Under the pieces are notes generated by a model. It ran no database searches. It saw nothing but the letters and a program-made list of their open reading frames with translations, and was not told the origin of the DNA. From Calothrix sp. PCC 7103 (GTDB lineage Bacteria; Cyanobacteriota; Cyanobacteriia; Cyanobacteriales; Nostocaceae): a DNA stretch of 64,000 nt. Shown piece by piece: positions 1-7,779 of the stretch. The position numbers and the translations under genes are program-made. Location: positions 5,615,595 through 5,679,594 of the forward strand of contig NZ_KB217478.1 of the NCBI RefSeq assembly GCF_000331305.1, in the 5' to 3' direction. Every line of letters begins with the position of its first letter. Positions within the stretch are counted from its first letter, which is position 1.

Positions 1-1
1 G

Positions 2-1339
2 GCGCCTGTAGTTTCATTTCTAACTTATGCTGATGTCGGTGGTGTCGATGAACCAAATGGACAAACTGGTGTAGCACACTTTTTAGAACACTTGGCATTT
101 AAAGGCACAACACGTATTGGTACAATCGACTACAAAGCCGAAAAACCGCTACTTGATAAATTAGAACAGCTAGACTCACAAATCCGTGCGGCAAAAGCTG
201 CGAAAAAAACGGATGAGGTGGAAAAACTACAAGCACAGTTCAACTCTGTAGAGTCACAAGCAGTTAAACTCGTTAAGCAAAACGAATTAGGGCAAATAGT
301 TGAACAAGCAGGTGGAGTTGGTTTAAATGCCAATACCTCTACCGAAGCAACTCGTTATTTATACAGCTTTCCTGCAAATAAATTAGAGTTGTGGATGTCG
401 TTAGAGTCAGAAAGATTTTTAGAACCTGTACTCGGTCGCGAATTTTACAAGGAGAAACAGGTAATTTTAGAAGAACGTCGGTTACGGGTAGAGAATTCAC
501 CTATCGGGTTAATGATAGAGAAATTCGTTGACGCAGCGTATAAGGTTCATCCTTATCGGCGCCCTGTAATTGGTTATGACGAAGATATTCGCAATTTAAC
601 ACCTGCTAATATTAGAGATTTCTTTGCAACATATTATGTGCCAAGTAATTTGACAATAGCTGTGGTTGGTGATGTTAACCCAGCACAGGTAAAACAACTT
701 GCACAAATTTACTTTGGACGCTATAAGTCTAGCCCTAAACCAAAGTCTAAAATTGCTGCTGAACCGAAACAAAGCCAAACACGCGAAGTAACAGTCAATT
801 TCCCCTCACAACCTTGGTATTTAGAAGGATATCATCGTCCAGCTATTACGCACCCTGATGAAGCGGTATATAACATTATTGGCAGGTTGTTAAGTGATGG
901 ACGCACTTCAAGGTTGTATAAATCTTTGGTTGAGGAGAAAAGGTTAGCGCTTGCGGCACAAGGTTTTAGCGGTTTCCCTGGCGATAAATACCCAAATTTG
1001 ATGTTATTTTACGCGCTTACTGCTCCTGGACGTTCGGTTGATGAGGTTGCGACTTCGTTAAGGGCAGAAATTGAGCGTTTGAAAACTGAACCTGTAACTG
1101 AAGCTGAGTTAAAGCGGGTGAAAACTCAAGCGCGTGCTGAGTTGATAGAGGCGCTTGATTCTAATATGGGTATGGCGCAACAGTTGTTGGAGTATGAGGT
1201 CAAGACTGGTTCGTGGCGAAATTTGTTTAAACAGTTGGGACGGTTGGAAGCTGTAGGTGCTAGGGATGTGCAGAGAGTTGCGAGAGCTACTTTTACACCG
1301 CAGAACCGAACTATTGGTAAGTTGTTACCAAAAAGTTAG
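2..1339 (+). CDS. M16 family zinc metallopeptidase, catalytic subunit (5'-truncated by window edge)
   Basis: The frame is open from base 2, so the gene starts before the window. The zinc-binding inverted motif HFLEH (HxxEH) is encoded at 77-91, upstream of any usable start inside the window, and the third-ligand region (EERR) is near 470. A charged, probably coiled insert of about 50 residues follows the zinc motif, as I recall for some cyanobacterial members. M16 enzymes (pitrilysin/processing-peptidase family) degrade or process peptides in a clam-shell chamber, often as a heterodimer with an inactive partner. The next gene downstream is such a partner, so the two probably form one operon and one enzyme. 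A secretory signal, expected for this family, would lie outside the window. The family assignment is firm; the substrate is unknown. Confidence 0.93.
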   Translation, partial: APVVSFLTYADVGGVDEPNGQTGVAHFLEHLAFKGTTRIGTIDYKAEKPLLDKLEQLDSQIRAAKAAKKTDEVEKLQAQFNSVESQAVKLVKQNELGQIVEQAGGVGLNANTSTEATRYLYSFPANKLELWMSLESERFLEPVLGREFYKEKQVILEERRLRVENSPIGLMIEKFVDAAYKVHPYRRPVIGYDEDIRNLTPANIRDFFATYYVPSNLTIAVVGDVNPAQVKQLAQIYFGRYKSSPKPKSKIAAEPKQSQTREVTVNFPSQPWYLEGYHRPAITHPDEAVYNIIGRLLSDGRTSRLYKSLVEEKRLALAAQGFSGFPGDKYPNLMLFYALTAPGRSVDEVATSLRAEIERLKTEPVTEAELKRVKTQARAELIEALDSNMGMAQQLLEYEVKTGSWRNLFKQLGRLEAVGARDVQRVARATFTPQNRTIGKLLPKS

Positions 1340-1384
1340 TAGGAAGAAAACGAACCGCAAAGTACGCAAAGGACGCAAAGGAAG
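1340..1384 (+). repeat. ACGCAAAG-type short repeat between the two M16 genes
   Basis: The spacer contains the duplicated octamer ACGCAAAG (in GTACGCAAAGGACGCAAAGG), resembling a short repeat scattered through Nostocales intergenic regions. Its last bases, AAAGGA, sit 3-4 nt before the ATG at 1385, so the repeat appears to supply the Shine-Dalgarno sequence of the second M16 gene. That role is inferred from position only. Confidence 0.5.
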
Positions 1385-2857
1385 ATGAGGTTGAAGAAGA
1401 GTTTTGTTTATACGTTGGTTTTGACTTTTAGCTTTTTGCTTTTGACTTTTAATTATTCTTGGGCAGCGAGTGGAGAGGCGAAGCATTATACTGATTTGCA
1501 GTTACCACCGTTGCCGGAGGTGAAGTTACCAAAGTATGAGCGGTATGTTTTGAGTAATGGCATGGTTGTTTATTTGATGGAAGACCATGAGTTACCTTTA
1601 GTTAGTGGGACTGCGGCAATTAGAACTGGGGATAGGTTTGAACCAGCAGAAAAGGTTGGGTTAGCTCAATTTGTTGGCACTGTGATGCGAACAGGGGGGA
1701 CGAAAGAACATACTCCTGACCAGCTTAACGAACTACTCGAAGCGCGTGCTGCTCAGGTAGAAACGGGTATTGGTGAGAGTATGGGAACTGCTAATTTCCA
1801 AAGTTTGAGCGAAGATTTAGAATCTGTGTTTGGGTTATATGCTGAGGTGTTGCGAACTCCTGTTTTTGCTCCTGAAAAGTTAGAGTTAGCAAAAACTCAA
1901 GAAAGTGGTAGTATTTCTCGTCGTAATGATAGCCCAGATGAAATTGCCCAACGCGAGTTTAAGAAGATAGTTTACGGTAAAACTAGTCCTTACGCGCGCA
2001 TTACAGAGTTTACAACGCTGTCTAATATTACTCGTGATGATTTAGTAAAGTTTTATAACTCTTACTTTTATCCCAATAATATGATTTTGGGTATTGCTGG
2101 AGATTTTAATTCGCAAAAAATGAAATCGTTAATCCAAGCAAAATTTGGCGATTGGAAACCTAGCCCAACACCTATTAAACCTCAATTACCTGAAGTTAAC
2201 CAAGCAAGTACTGGTGGTGTATACTTTGTTAACCAGCCACAGTTAACACAAAGTAATGTTTTAATTGGCCATTTAGGTGGACAATTTAATAGTCCTGATT
2301 ATGCAGCATTAGATGTACTCAACGGAGTTTTAAATGGATTTGGTGGGCGCCTTTTTAACGAAGTACGTTCGCGCCAAGGTTTAGCATATTCTGTATACGG
2401 ATACTGGAATCCTAAATTTGATTTTCCGGGAATGTTTATCGCTGGAGGACAAACTCGTAGTGATGCAACAGTACAATTTGTCAAAGCTATCCAAGCAGAA
2501 ATAAAACGCTTACAAAGCGAACCAGTGACAGCGAACGAATTAGCATTTGCCAAAGATTCGACGCTCAACTCATTTGTATTTAACTTTCAAGACCCAGCGC
2601 AAACTCTATCGCGCTTAATTCGATACGAATACTACGGATATCCTGCCGACTTTCTATTTACTTACCGTAAACAAGTAGAAGCAACAACAATTGCGGATGT
2701 CCAAAAAGTCGCACAAAAATATCTCAAACCAGATAATTTAGTCACACTTGTAGTAGGAAACCAAACAGCAATTAACCCTCCACTATCACAATTAGCTACC
2801 AAAGTAACACCTATTGATGTAACAATACCTAGCCCAACAGCAAGAACACAAAGTTAG
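1385..2857 (+). CDS. M16 family peptidase-like protein, catalytically degenerate partner
   Basis: The 490-aa protein has an N-terminal signal peptide (KK followed by a hydrophobic stretch, likely cleaved after SWA near residue 28), so it is exported. Two M16 domains follow. At the place of the HxxEH zinc motif it reads QFVGT, so both histidines and the glutamate are lost. In characterised M16 heterodimers this pattern marks the non-catalytic, substrate-holding subunit. It follows the active subunit by 45 bp and is presumably co-transcribed with it. The start is supported by AAAGGA immediately upstream. It ends just before a strong hairpin at 2870-2910 that can terminate transcription. Confidence 0.9.
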   Translation: MRLKKSFVYTLVLTFSFLLLTFNYSWAASGEAKHYTDLQLPPLPEVKLPKYERYVLSNGMVVYLMEDHELPLVSGTAAIRTGDRFEPAEKVGLAQFVGTVMRTGGTKEHTPDQLNELLEARAAQVETGIGESMGTANFQSLSEDLESVFGLYAEVLRTPVFAPEKLELAKTQESGSISRRNDSPDEIAQREFKKIVYGKTSPYARITEFTTLSNITRDDLVKFYNSYFYPNNMILGIAGDFNSQKMKSLIQAKFGDWKPSPTPIKPQLPEVNQASTGGVYFVNQPQLTQSNVLIGHLGGQFNSPDYAALDVLNGVLNGFGGRLFNEVRSRQGLAYSVYGYWNPKFDFPGMFIAGGQTRSDATVQFVKAIQAEIKRLQSEPVTANELAFAKDSTLNSFVFNFQDPAQTLSRLIRYEYYGYPADFLFTYRKQVEATTIADVQKVAQKYLKPDNLVTLVVGNQTAINPPLSQLATKVTPIDVTIPSPTARTQS

Positions 2858-2869
2858 CAACAAATAGAC

Positions 2870-2910
2870 CGGATGTAACGGATGGTTTATCTGTTGATCC
2901 GTTACATCCG
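2870..2910. terminator. 14-bp perfect hairpin (CGGATGTAACGGAT arms) between convergent genes
   Basis: CGGATGTAACGGAT (2870-2883) is exactly complementary to 2897-2910 with a 13-nt loop. It lies between the convergent M16 and glycosyltransferase genes and extends into the end of the latter, encoding its last residues and stop. The same word recurs at 22640-22675 and in the element at 49775-49920, so it is a dispersed repeat doubling as a probable terminator. Confidence 0.6.
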
Positions 2911-4041
2911 TTTTGTCCGTTGCAAAATATCTCCAAACCACTGAAGAAATCTGGCGCCCAAAGCGTCGAGTGAAAATTCTGTCTCAGCTTGTTTTCTACA
3001 TTCATAACGGTCGATACTATCTAAACGTTTAACAGCGTCTATTAAACCTGTTACACTATCAGGCTCTACTAAAAAACCTGTTTTGCCATCTTTGACTATT
3101 TCCGCAGGGCCACCACGCGCGTAAGATATTACCGGAACACCACATGCAAGCGCTTCTATTGCTACATTACCAAACGCTTCTACCCACCTTGGCGCCATTA
3201 ATAAACCTTTGCACTCACGCACAAGAAGCTGCATTTTATCAGTTGATAGAAATCCTAAATACTCAATAGGCGCCCCTTGATAATCGTTTATAATTTTTTG
3301 CCAGTATGCTTCATCTTGAATTTTACCCATTATTTTTAACGGTATATTCGTCTGTGCTGCTACTGCTACCGCATCTTCTAAACCCTTTTCAGGTGAAATT
3401 CTTCCTAAAATTGCCAATTGTTCTTTGGGTTCGGCGCAAAATTGATATAGCGATAAATCAATACCACTGCTTAAGTAATATAACGGAGGAGTTAATGAAG
3501 GAAAAGTGGCGCCTTGCGAAGGAGTGTAAAATCCAATTGTGCCAGGATATAAGTTGGAGATTTGAGCAATAACTTTATCGAGAGCATTACTAAGCGAACC
3601 CATACTAACAAAGTGAGCTATCGGAGTTTGAAAAAACGGTGTGAGGTAAAATGGCAACCAATCGTAAGCAAAATTTACAATTAAGTCATACTCGTTTTGA
3701 ACTGAGCGTGCGTATTCCCACATATTCGCCAATAGCGAGTTATCAGGCATAGTTATAGGGGTATCACGTTCTTGAATTTGAGCAATAATCTGTAAATTGC
3801 CAGTAATTTCAACTATATTGAAAATATCTCGATTCCACAACGAACCAGAGGGAGCAACAATTTGCAGTGTATGACCTTGCTCTATAAAGTATTTAGCAAT
3901 GTTGTATAAACTTAGTTCAACACCTCCACCCAGTCCAGTTCCAAGTCCTCCGACTGGGGTTGAGACGAAAAGTAACTTCAAACGCTTGGGTAATGGTGAT
4001 ATATTCTGCATGGTACTTGAAACATCAAGGTAAAATTTCAT
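2902..4041 (-). CDS. GT4-family glycosyltransferase, UDP-glucose:tetrahydrobiopterin glucosyltransferase-like
   Basis: The protein is about 370 aa with two Rossmann-like halves. The N-terminus has the glycine-rich FVSTPVGGLGTGLGGGVEL segment (about residues 25-43), which I recognise from cyanobacterial tetrahydrobiopterin glucosyltransferases (BGluT). The C-terminal half has the GT4 nucleotide-sugar signature EAFGNVAIEALACG (E-x7-E type, about residues 285-298). It probably transfers glucose from UDP-glucose to a small soluble acceptor in the cytoplasm. The ATG at 4041 lacks a clear ribosome site; an internal ATG at 4011 is an alternative. The last codons and stop come from a dispersed repeat (2870-2910). 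The family is firm; the acceptor is inferred from similarity of one motif region. Confidence 0.75.
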   Translation of the reverse strand: MKFYLDVSSTMQNISPLPKRLKLLFVSTPVGGLGTGLGGGVELSLYNIAKYFIEQGHTLQIVAPSGSLWNRDIFNIVEITGNLQIIAQIQERDTPITMPDNSLLANMWEYARSVQNEYDLIVNFAYDWLPFYLTPFFQTPIAHFVSMGSLSNALDKVIAQISNLYPGTIGFYTPSQGATFPSLTPPLYYLSSGIDLSLYQFCAEPKEQLAILGRISPEKGLEDAVAVAAQTNIPLKIMGKIQDEAYWQKIINDYQGAPIEYLGFLSTDKMQLLVRECKGLLMAPRWVEAFGNVAIEALACGVPVISYARGGPAEIVKDGKTGFLVEPDSVTGLIDAVKRLDSIDRYECRKQAETEFSLDALGARFLQWFGDILQRTKRM

Positions 4042-4044
4042 TTT

Positions 4045-4506
4045 ATGACGAAACGATTCGGAATTAACTTGGTATGGGCGCCGTTGTTAGGGTTGTTATT
4101 CTCTACAAGCGCAAAAGCTGATTTTAAAGGTAGTCTTAATGTTGAAATCGACGGTTTGAGAAATAACGCAGGTCAAGTTTGTATCACTCTTTTTGGCAGC
4201 AGCAAAGGATTTCCAAGTGAGGGAAAAAAAGCTCTACAAGATAAATGCTTCAAAATTACAGAAATTCCCTTAAATATTAAATTTAACCAACTAAAAGCAG
4301 GTAGTTACGCTGTTGTTTTATTGCACGATGAAAATGGCACTAAAACTATGGAAATGGACAGCTTAGGAATGCCACGTGAAGGTTTTGGATTTTCTCAAAA
4401 CCCAGAAATTACAAATCGGGCGCCGAAATTTAGCGAATCAGCATTCTTTATTGCAGGTCCTGAAACTAATATCAAAATCAATATAAAATATATGTCAGGA
4501 TTTTAA
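4045..4506 (+). CDS. DUF2141 domain secreted protein
   Basis: The 153-aa product begins with a signal peptide (hydrophobic WAPLLGLLFSTS, likely cleavage after AKA near residue 25). The rest is a compact beta-rich domain with the DUF2141 pattern: an early cysteine pair around VCITLF and DKCFK, then YAVVLLHDENG, and MPREGFGFS near the end. DUF2141 proteins are exported proteins of unknown function. The gene is divergent from the glycosyltransferase, with at most about 35 bp between starts, so their promoters must overlap. A dispersed GTAGAGAC hairpin follows at 4523. Confidence 0.82.
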   Translation: MTKRFGINLVWAPLLGLLFSTSAKADFKGSLNVEIDGLRNNAGQVCITLFGSSKGFPSEGKKALQDKCFKITEIPLNIKFNQLKAGSYAVVLLHDENGTKTMEMDSLGMPREGFGFSQNPEITNRAPKFSESAFFIAGPETNIKINIKYMSGF

Positions 4507-4522
4507 TTTATTTCACAATTAC

Positions 4523-4550
4523 GTAGAGACGCGATTTAATCGCGTCTCTA
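4523..4550. repeat. GTAGAGAC short dispersed hairpin repeat, copy 1
   Basis: An interrupted palindrome with arms GTAGAGACGCGATT / AATCGCGTCTCTA. Nine intact or degenerate copies occur in this window (4523, 14965, 16901, 29945, 39583, 52036, 53955, 54935, 57812). It lies just after the DUF2141 stop and could form a terminator-like stem. Confidence 0.8.
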
Positions 4551-4583
4551 ACAACGAATTTATATGAAACGCTAATAATTCTG

Positions 4584-4904
4584 ATGAACATTAACTTAAG
4601 TAACCATCCAATCTGGCAAGAATTTACAGAAATACTTAATAAAATTGATTTAGATGCACTTGTTGCAAACCATCTGAAAGCTTGCAATTATAAAGTGATT
4701 GGATACCAAGATGAGAATGATTTTTATGAGGAAATTGAATTTATTACCCCAATTGAAGCAGAGTTTATCAGTGGTTCCTTAAATTCTTCAAACTCATTTG
4801 AGAATCGAACTGAAATAATGTCATCATTCGGCATCAATTCTACTCCACAGTTCGCTGATTGGTCTAGTTTGACCAGCTTTTGCTTGCTGAAATCCTCTTT
4901 TTAA
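4584..4904 (+). CDS. Short hypothetical protein, doubtful, 3' half antisense to the next gene
   Basis: A 106-codon frame. The first 80 codons encode an acidic, helical-looking sequence (IWQEFTEILNKIDLDALV, then EEIEFI) with plausible composition. The last 27 codons lie entirely on the complement of the better-supported small gene at 4824-5072 and look non-coding. I read this as a small gene whose true 3' end has been lost, or a chance frame. No family recognised. Confidence 0.35.
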   Translation: MNINLSNHPIWQEFTEILNKIDLDALVANHLKACNYKVIGYQDENDFYEEIEFITPIEAEFISGSLNSSNSFENRTEIMSSFGINSTPQFADWSSLTSFCLLKSSF

Positions 4905-5072
4905 AGAAGCTTTAACATCCTCTATAGGCGTATCATCGGGATCATTTTCTTCTTGTTCTGTAAACAATACTATAACTCGTACTCGATTCGAGTTATTTTC
5001 TGTTTGAATGGGTTCATCCAAAATTAGGTTTCCGTTTTGGTCAATGCTGGCATTTACTTCAACAGCTTTCAT
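4824..5072 (-). CDS. Small acidic conserved cyanobacterial protein (possible antitoxin-like)
   Basis: The 82-aa product begins MKAVEVNASIDQNGNLILDEP, followed by a beta strand (VRVIVLF), an acidic turn (EENDPDDTP) and an amphipathic helix ending in PISELW. This layout matches a very common cyanobacterial small-protein family that often sits directly upstream of a toxin-like or nuclease-like gene. Here no partner follows on the minus strand: the downstream stretch is the complement of the doubtful ORF at 4584. It may therefore be a solitary remnant of a two-gene module. The pairing is recalled, not shown here. Confidence 0.65.
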   Translation of the reverse strand: MKAVEVNASIDQNGNLILDEPIQTENNSNRVRVIVLFTEQEENDPDDTPIEDVKASLKRGFQQAKAGQTRPISELWSRIDAE

Positions 5073-5123
5073 ATAAAGTAGGCGCCTCTATTTTCCAATA
5101 TTTTAGCTTGTGAAAAGTTAAAA

Positions 5124-6359
5124 TTATTCTTCTGGCGAAGTATCTGGCGCCAGCGAGCGAATTCGATTCATTTGTGATAGTGCGTACTTTGCTGTTGCTT
5201 GTACATTCGCGTCGTTATCGTGGGTAGCGTGATATAACATTTGACTTATTTGTGTCATCATGTCGTACACGCGCGTTAAATCACGAATTGCGTTTTGTCG
5301 AACTTCTGGACTTTCATCTTGGAGTGACATTGCTAACGCGCGGTTCATTGGTTTAAGGGTACGAGTACCAATTTCAGATAAAGCTGCTAATATCAAGCTG
5401 CGCTGTTGCGAGTCAGCGTCTATCATTATATCTACGAGCGGTTGAATTGCGCGTGAGTCTCCTTGCTGTCCTAAATCCCAAATTGCTTTGCGCCGTTTGT
5501 TTGGGTCGGTACTACGAAGGTCTTTAACTAATTCGTCAACAATGTTAACTTTGGCAAGACGAGAAGTTGTTTCTGGCGCCAGTAATTCGCTTGAAGTTAC
5601 ATTTTTGTCATACAAATCGTTATGTAAACCATTTTGCGGTTCTGGCTCAACTGTTGACTCAATAACTGGCTCAAAATCTTGGATAATTGTTTGTTTTTGT
5701 GGTGGTAAAGCCATTACCTTGGGTTCTTGTGGCTCGATATGGCTTAAATCTTTGTATGTTGTCACTCCTTCACCATAGTCTGTACTTAAGACTTCTGAGT
5801 TTATAACTTTGAAACCACCTATATCTGGTTTTGGTGGGCTGAATTTTCGTAATAAGTAAGCAATGGCGCCAGTTGTTCCTACTAACCCCAATCCAACTAG
5901 TGCCCACCAAAATATACCTCTTCCACCCTCCGAAGGCGCCTTGGTAGTTGCAGTTGGACTAGCTGTTGGTGTCGGTTGCGTTTTCTGTAAAACGGCAGCA
6001 TCGAGTTTTGCACGAGTCGTGGCGCCGAAAATACCATCTGCTGTTAAATTATTGTCTGCTTGAAACCTTGATACTGCTATCCGCGTACTAACACCATAAT
6101 CGCCATCTATGTCATCAGTATATAACCCTAACTCTTTGAGTTTGGTTTGCAATGCTTTAACTTCCGCACCTGAATTACCAGGTCTTAATAAACGCTGGTT
6201 ACTTGTTTCAGCATTTGTGCTGCTTGTTGAATTCGTTGGTGTTGCTTGTGCTAATTTGACAGCATCAGGCAGCTTTTGATTTGATAGGGCAATTTGACTT
6301 GTGCTAAACCCAGCAAGCAAACAGCTAGTAATCAGTATGGAAGAACCGCATAGCCTCAT
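5124..6359 (-). CDS. Membrane protein: peptidoglycan-binding domain plus cytoplasmic HEAT repeats
   Basis: The 411-aa protein has a signal/anchor N-terminus, then a PG_binding_1 domain at about residues 55-115 (LLRPGNSGAEVKALQTKL, DGIFGATTRAKLD). A low-complexity Thr/Pro/Ala linker follows, then one membrane span at about 148-170 (WWALVGLGLVGTTGAIAYLL) with a basic RKF after it. A second linker leads to HEAT/PBS-type helical repeats at about 268-400 (NKRRKAIWDLGQQGDSRAIQPL). The predicted topology is peptidoglycan binding outside and protein-binding HEAT repeats inside. It may link the cell wall to a cytoplasmic partner. It stands alone, transcribed from the 200-bp region shared with nothing obvious. 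Confidence 0.85.
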   Translation of the reverse strand: MRLCGSSILITSCLLAGFSTSQIALSNQKLPDAVKLAQATPTNSTSSTNAETSNQRLLRPGNSGAEVKALQTKLKELGLYTDDIDGDYGVSTRIAVSRFQADNNLTADGIFGATTRAKLDAAVLQKTQPTPTASPTATTKAPSEGGRGIFWWALVGLGLVGTTGAIAYLLRKFSPPKPDIGGFKVINSEVLSTDYGEGVTTYKDLSHIEPQEPKVMALPPQKQTIIQDFEPVIESTVEPEPQNGLHNDLYDKNVTSSELLAPETTSRLAKVNIVDELVKDLRSTDPNKRRKAIWDLGQQGDSRAIQPLVDIMIDADSQQRSLILAALSEIGTRTLKPMNRALAMSLQDESPEVRQNAIRDLTRVYDMMTQISQMLYHATHDNDANVQATAKYALSQMNRIRSLAPDTSPEE

Positions 6360-6557
6360 ATCAGAAAGTTTGAGTCAGTACATGTATTGTAAATTACCGA
6401 TTAATACGATAACTTCATTTGTAAGTAAATGTTAACTTTTATCTTGACAGAAAAATTTTATTGGCGCCTTGAATCAAATAAATCATCAGATTTATGATTT
6501 CGGAACCTAAAATCGCCCGTGCGTAATTAAGATATCACCCCAACTCAGTAGCTACAC

Positions 6558-7610
6558 TCAAGAACGCATTGCTTCCGACTCTGTATGCTTTACAGGCACG
6601 GTTAAAGTAGTTTGTTGCGGTGCGCTTATTTCCTTAACGGGGATTTTTGTTTTGGTGAGCGCTAGGGTATCACGTTGGTTAATCAGGTAAATACTAATTA
6701 ACGTTAAACCGACACCTGTCCATTGTATAGAGTTTAAAACTTCTCCGAGCAATAAATTACCGAAACATAAGGCAAATACTGGCGTTAGAAAAGTTAACGA
6801 ACTCAAAGATGTCAAATTACCGCTTGAAGCAAAATAGAAAAACAAAGCGTATGCGATTGCACTTCCAAAAACTGTGGCGTAACTGAGCGCTATCCAATCA
6901 GAACTTACTAAGTTAGACCATTGGTGTGTTTCAGTAACCGCAGAAATTCCCCATAATGGCAAGCCACCTATAATCATATGCCATCCAGTTGCCATTACTG
7001 GGTCTGCATGTTTTGTGACGTACCTAATCAAAACTGTTCCCGCTGCCATTGATAAAGCAGCTAGCAGCATCAACCATTCTCCACTTTCAAACAGTGAGTA
7101 AGGTGATAGTAACAATGATGTCGGCTCAAAAGTAACGTCACTTGAAATTAAGCTCAGAATTAATTGCTCAGGTAAGCCTATAAAACTAATACCCGCAACA
7201 CCTAGACTTAAGCCCAACCATCCCCACAGTCCTATACGTTCTTTGAATAGCCATAGTGACATCAGCGCAACTGCCAAGGGTTGTGAGTCAATCATCACCG
7301 AACCTAAGCCAGCGCCTGTACGTACTAATCCTTGAGCGAGGAATCCTTGAAACATCGCTCCATCTATCAAGGCAAATAGCGTAATCCATAACCAGGCTTT
7401 TGTAGAGCGTGGTTGAGGTTTACCCATTAGGGTGCCTGCAATTAAAATCATTACACCTGCTGGTATTATTCGTACCCCAGCCATAAACATCGGCGTAGTA
7501 TGGTCAATTACACCTTTCATTGCCACCATAGCCGTTCCCCAGAGGAAAAACGGCGCAATTAAAAGTATTGGAGCTAGGGGAAGGCGTGATGCACGCTCGT
7601 TCAGTTGCAT
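6558..7610 (-). CDS. EamA/DMT-superfamily transporter
   Basis: The 350-aa polytopic protein has about ten hydrophobic segments in two homologous five-helix EamA halves. The first half starts ILLIAPFFLWGTAMVAMKGVI and the second LLAALSMAAGTVLIRYVTKH. Members of the drug/metabolite transporter superfamily export small metabolites such as amino acids across the inner membrane. A 40-residue hydrophilic tail (about 310-350) is predicted cytoplasmic. It reads away from the broken acyltransferase gene and has no partner that hints at its substrate. The ATG at 7610 precedes the first helix directly. Confidence 0.88.
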   Translation of the reverse strand: MQLNERASRLPLAPILLIAPFFLWGTAMVAMKGVIDHTTPMFMAGVRIIPAGVMILIAGTLMGKPQPRSTKAWLWITLFALIDGAMFQGFLAQGLVRTGAGLGSVMIDSQPLAVALMSLWLFKERIGLWGWLGLSLGVAGISFIGLPEQLILSLISSDVTFEPTSLLLSPYSLFESGEWLMLLAALSMAAGTVLIRYVTKHADPVMATGWHMIIGGLPLWGISAVTETHQWSNLVSSDWIALSYATVFGSAIAYALFFYFASSGNLTSLSSLTFLTPVFALCFGNLLLGEVLNSIQWTGVGLTLISIYLINQRDTLALTKTKIPVKEISAPQQTTLTVPVKHTESEAMRS

Positions 7611-7694
7611 GGGATTGGCAAAGCCTTTATTTTAACGACGCATAATGATTGCTTTACCTAATTTTACCTAAACATTGCGATTTGTGAAGAATTT

Positions 7695-7722
7695 GTACGT
7701 AGCACAGGCATCCTTGCCTGTG
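7695..7722. repeat. CACAGGCATCCTTGCCTGTG dispersed hairpin
   Basis: A short palindrome (CACAGGCA / TGCCTGTG) in the spacer before the acyltransferase remnant. Related hairpins occur at 9042, 33565 and 39335. Confidence 0.55.
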
Positions 7723-7779
7723 ATGTCTTGCCTCATTTCGGGAACTATATCTATCATGTGTGACTTTACCTAGAAATCA

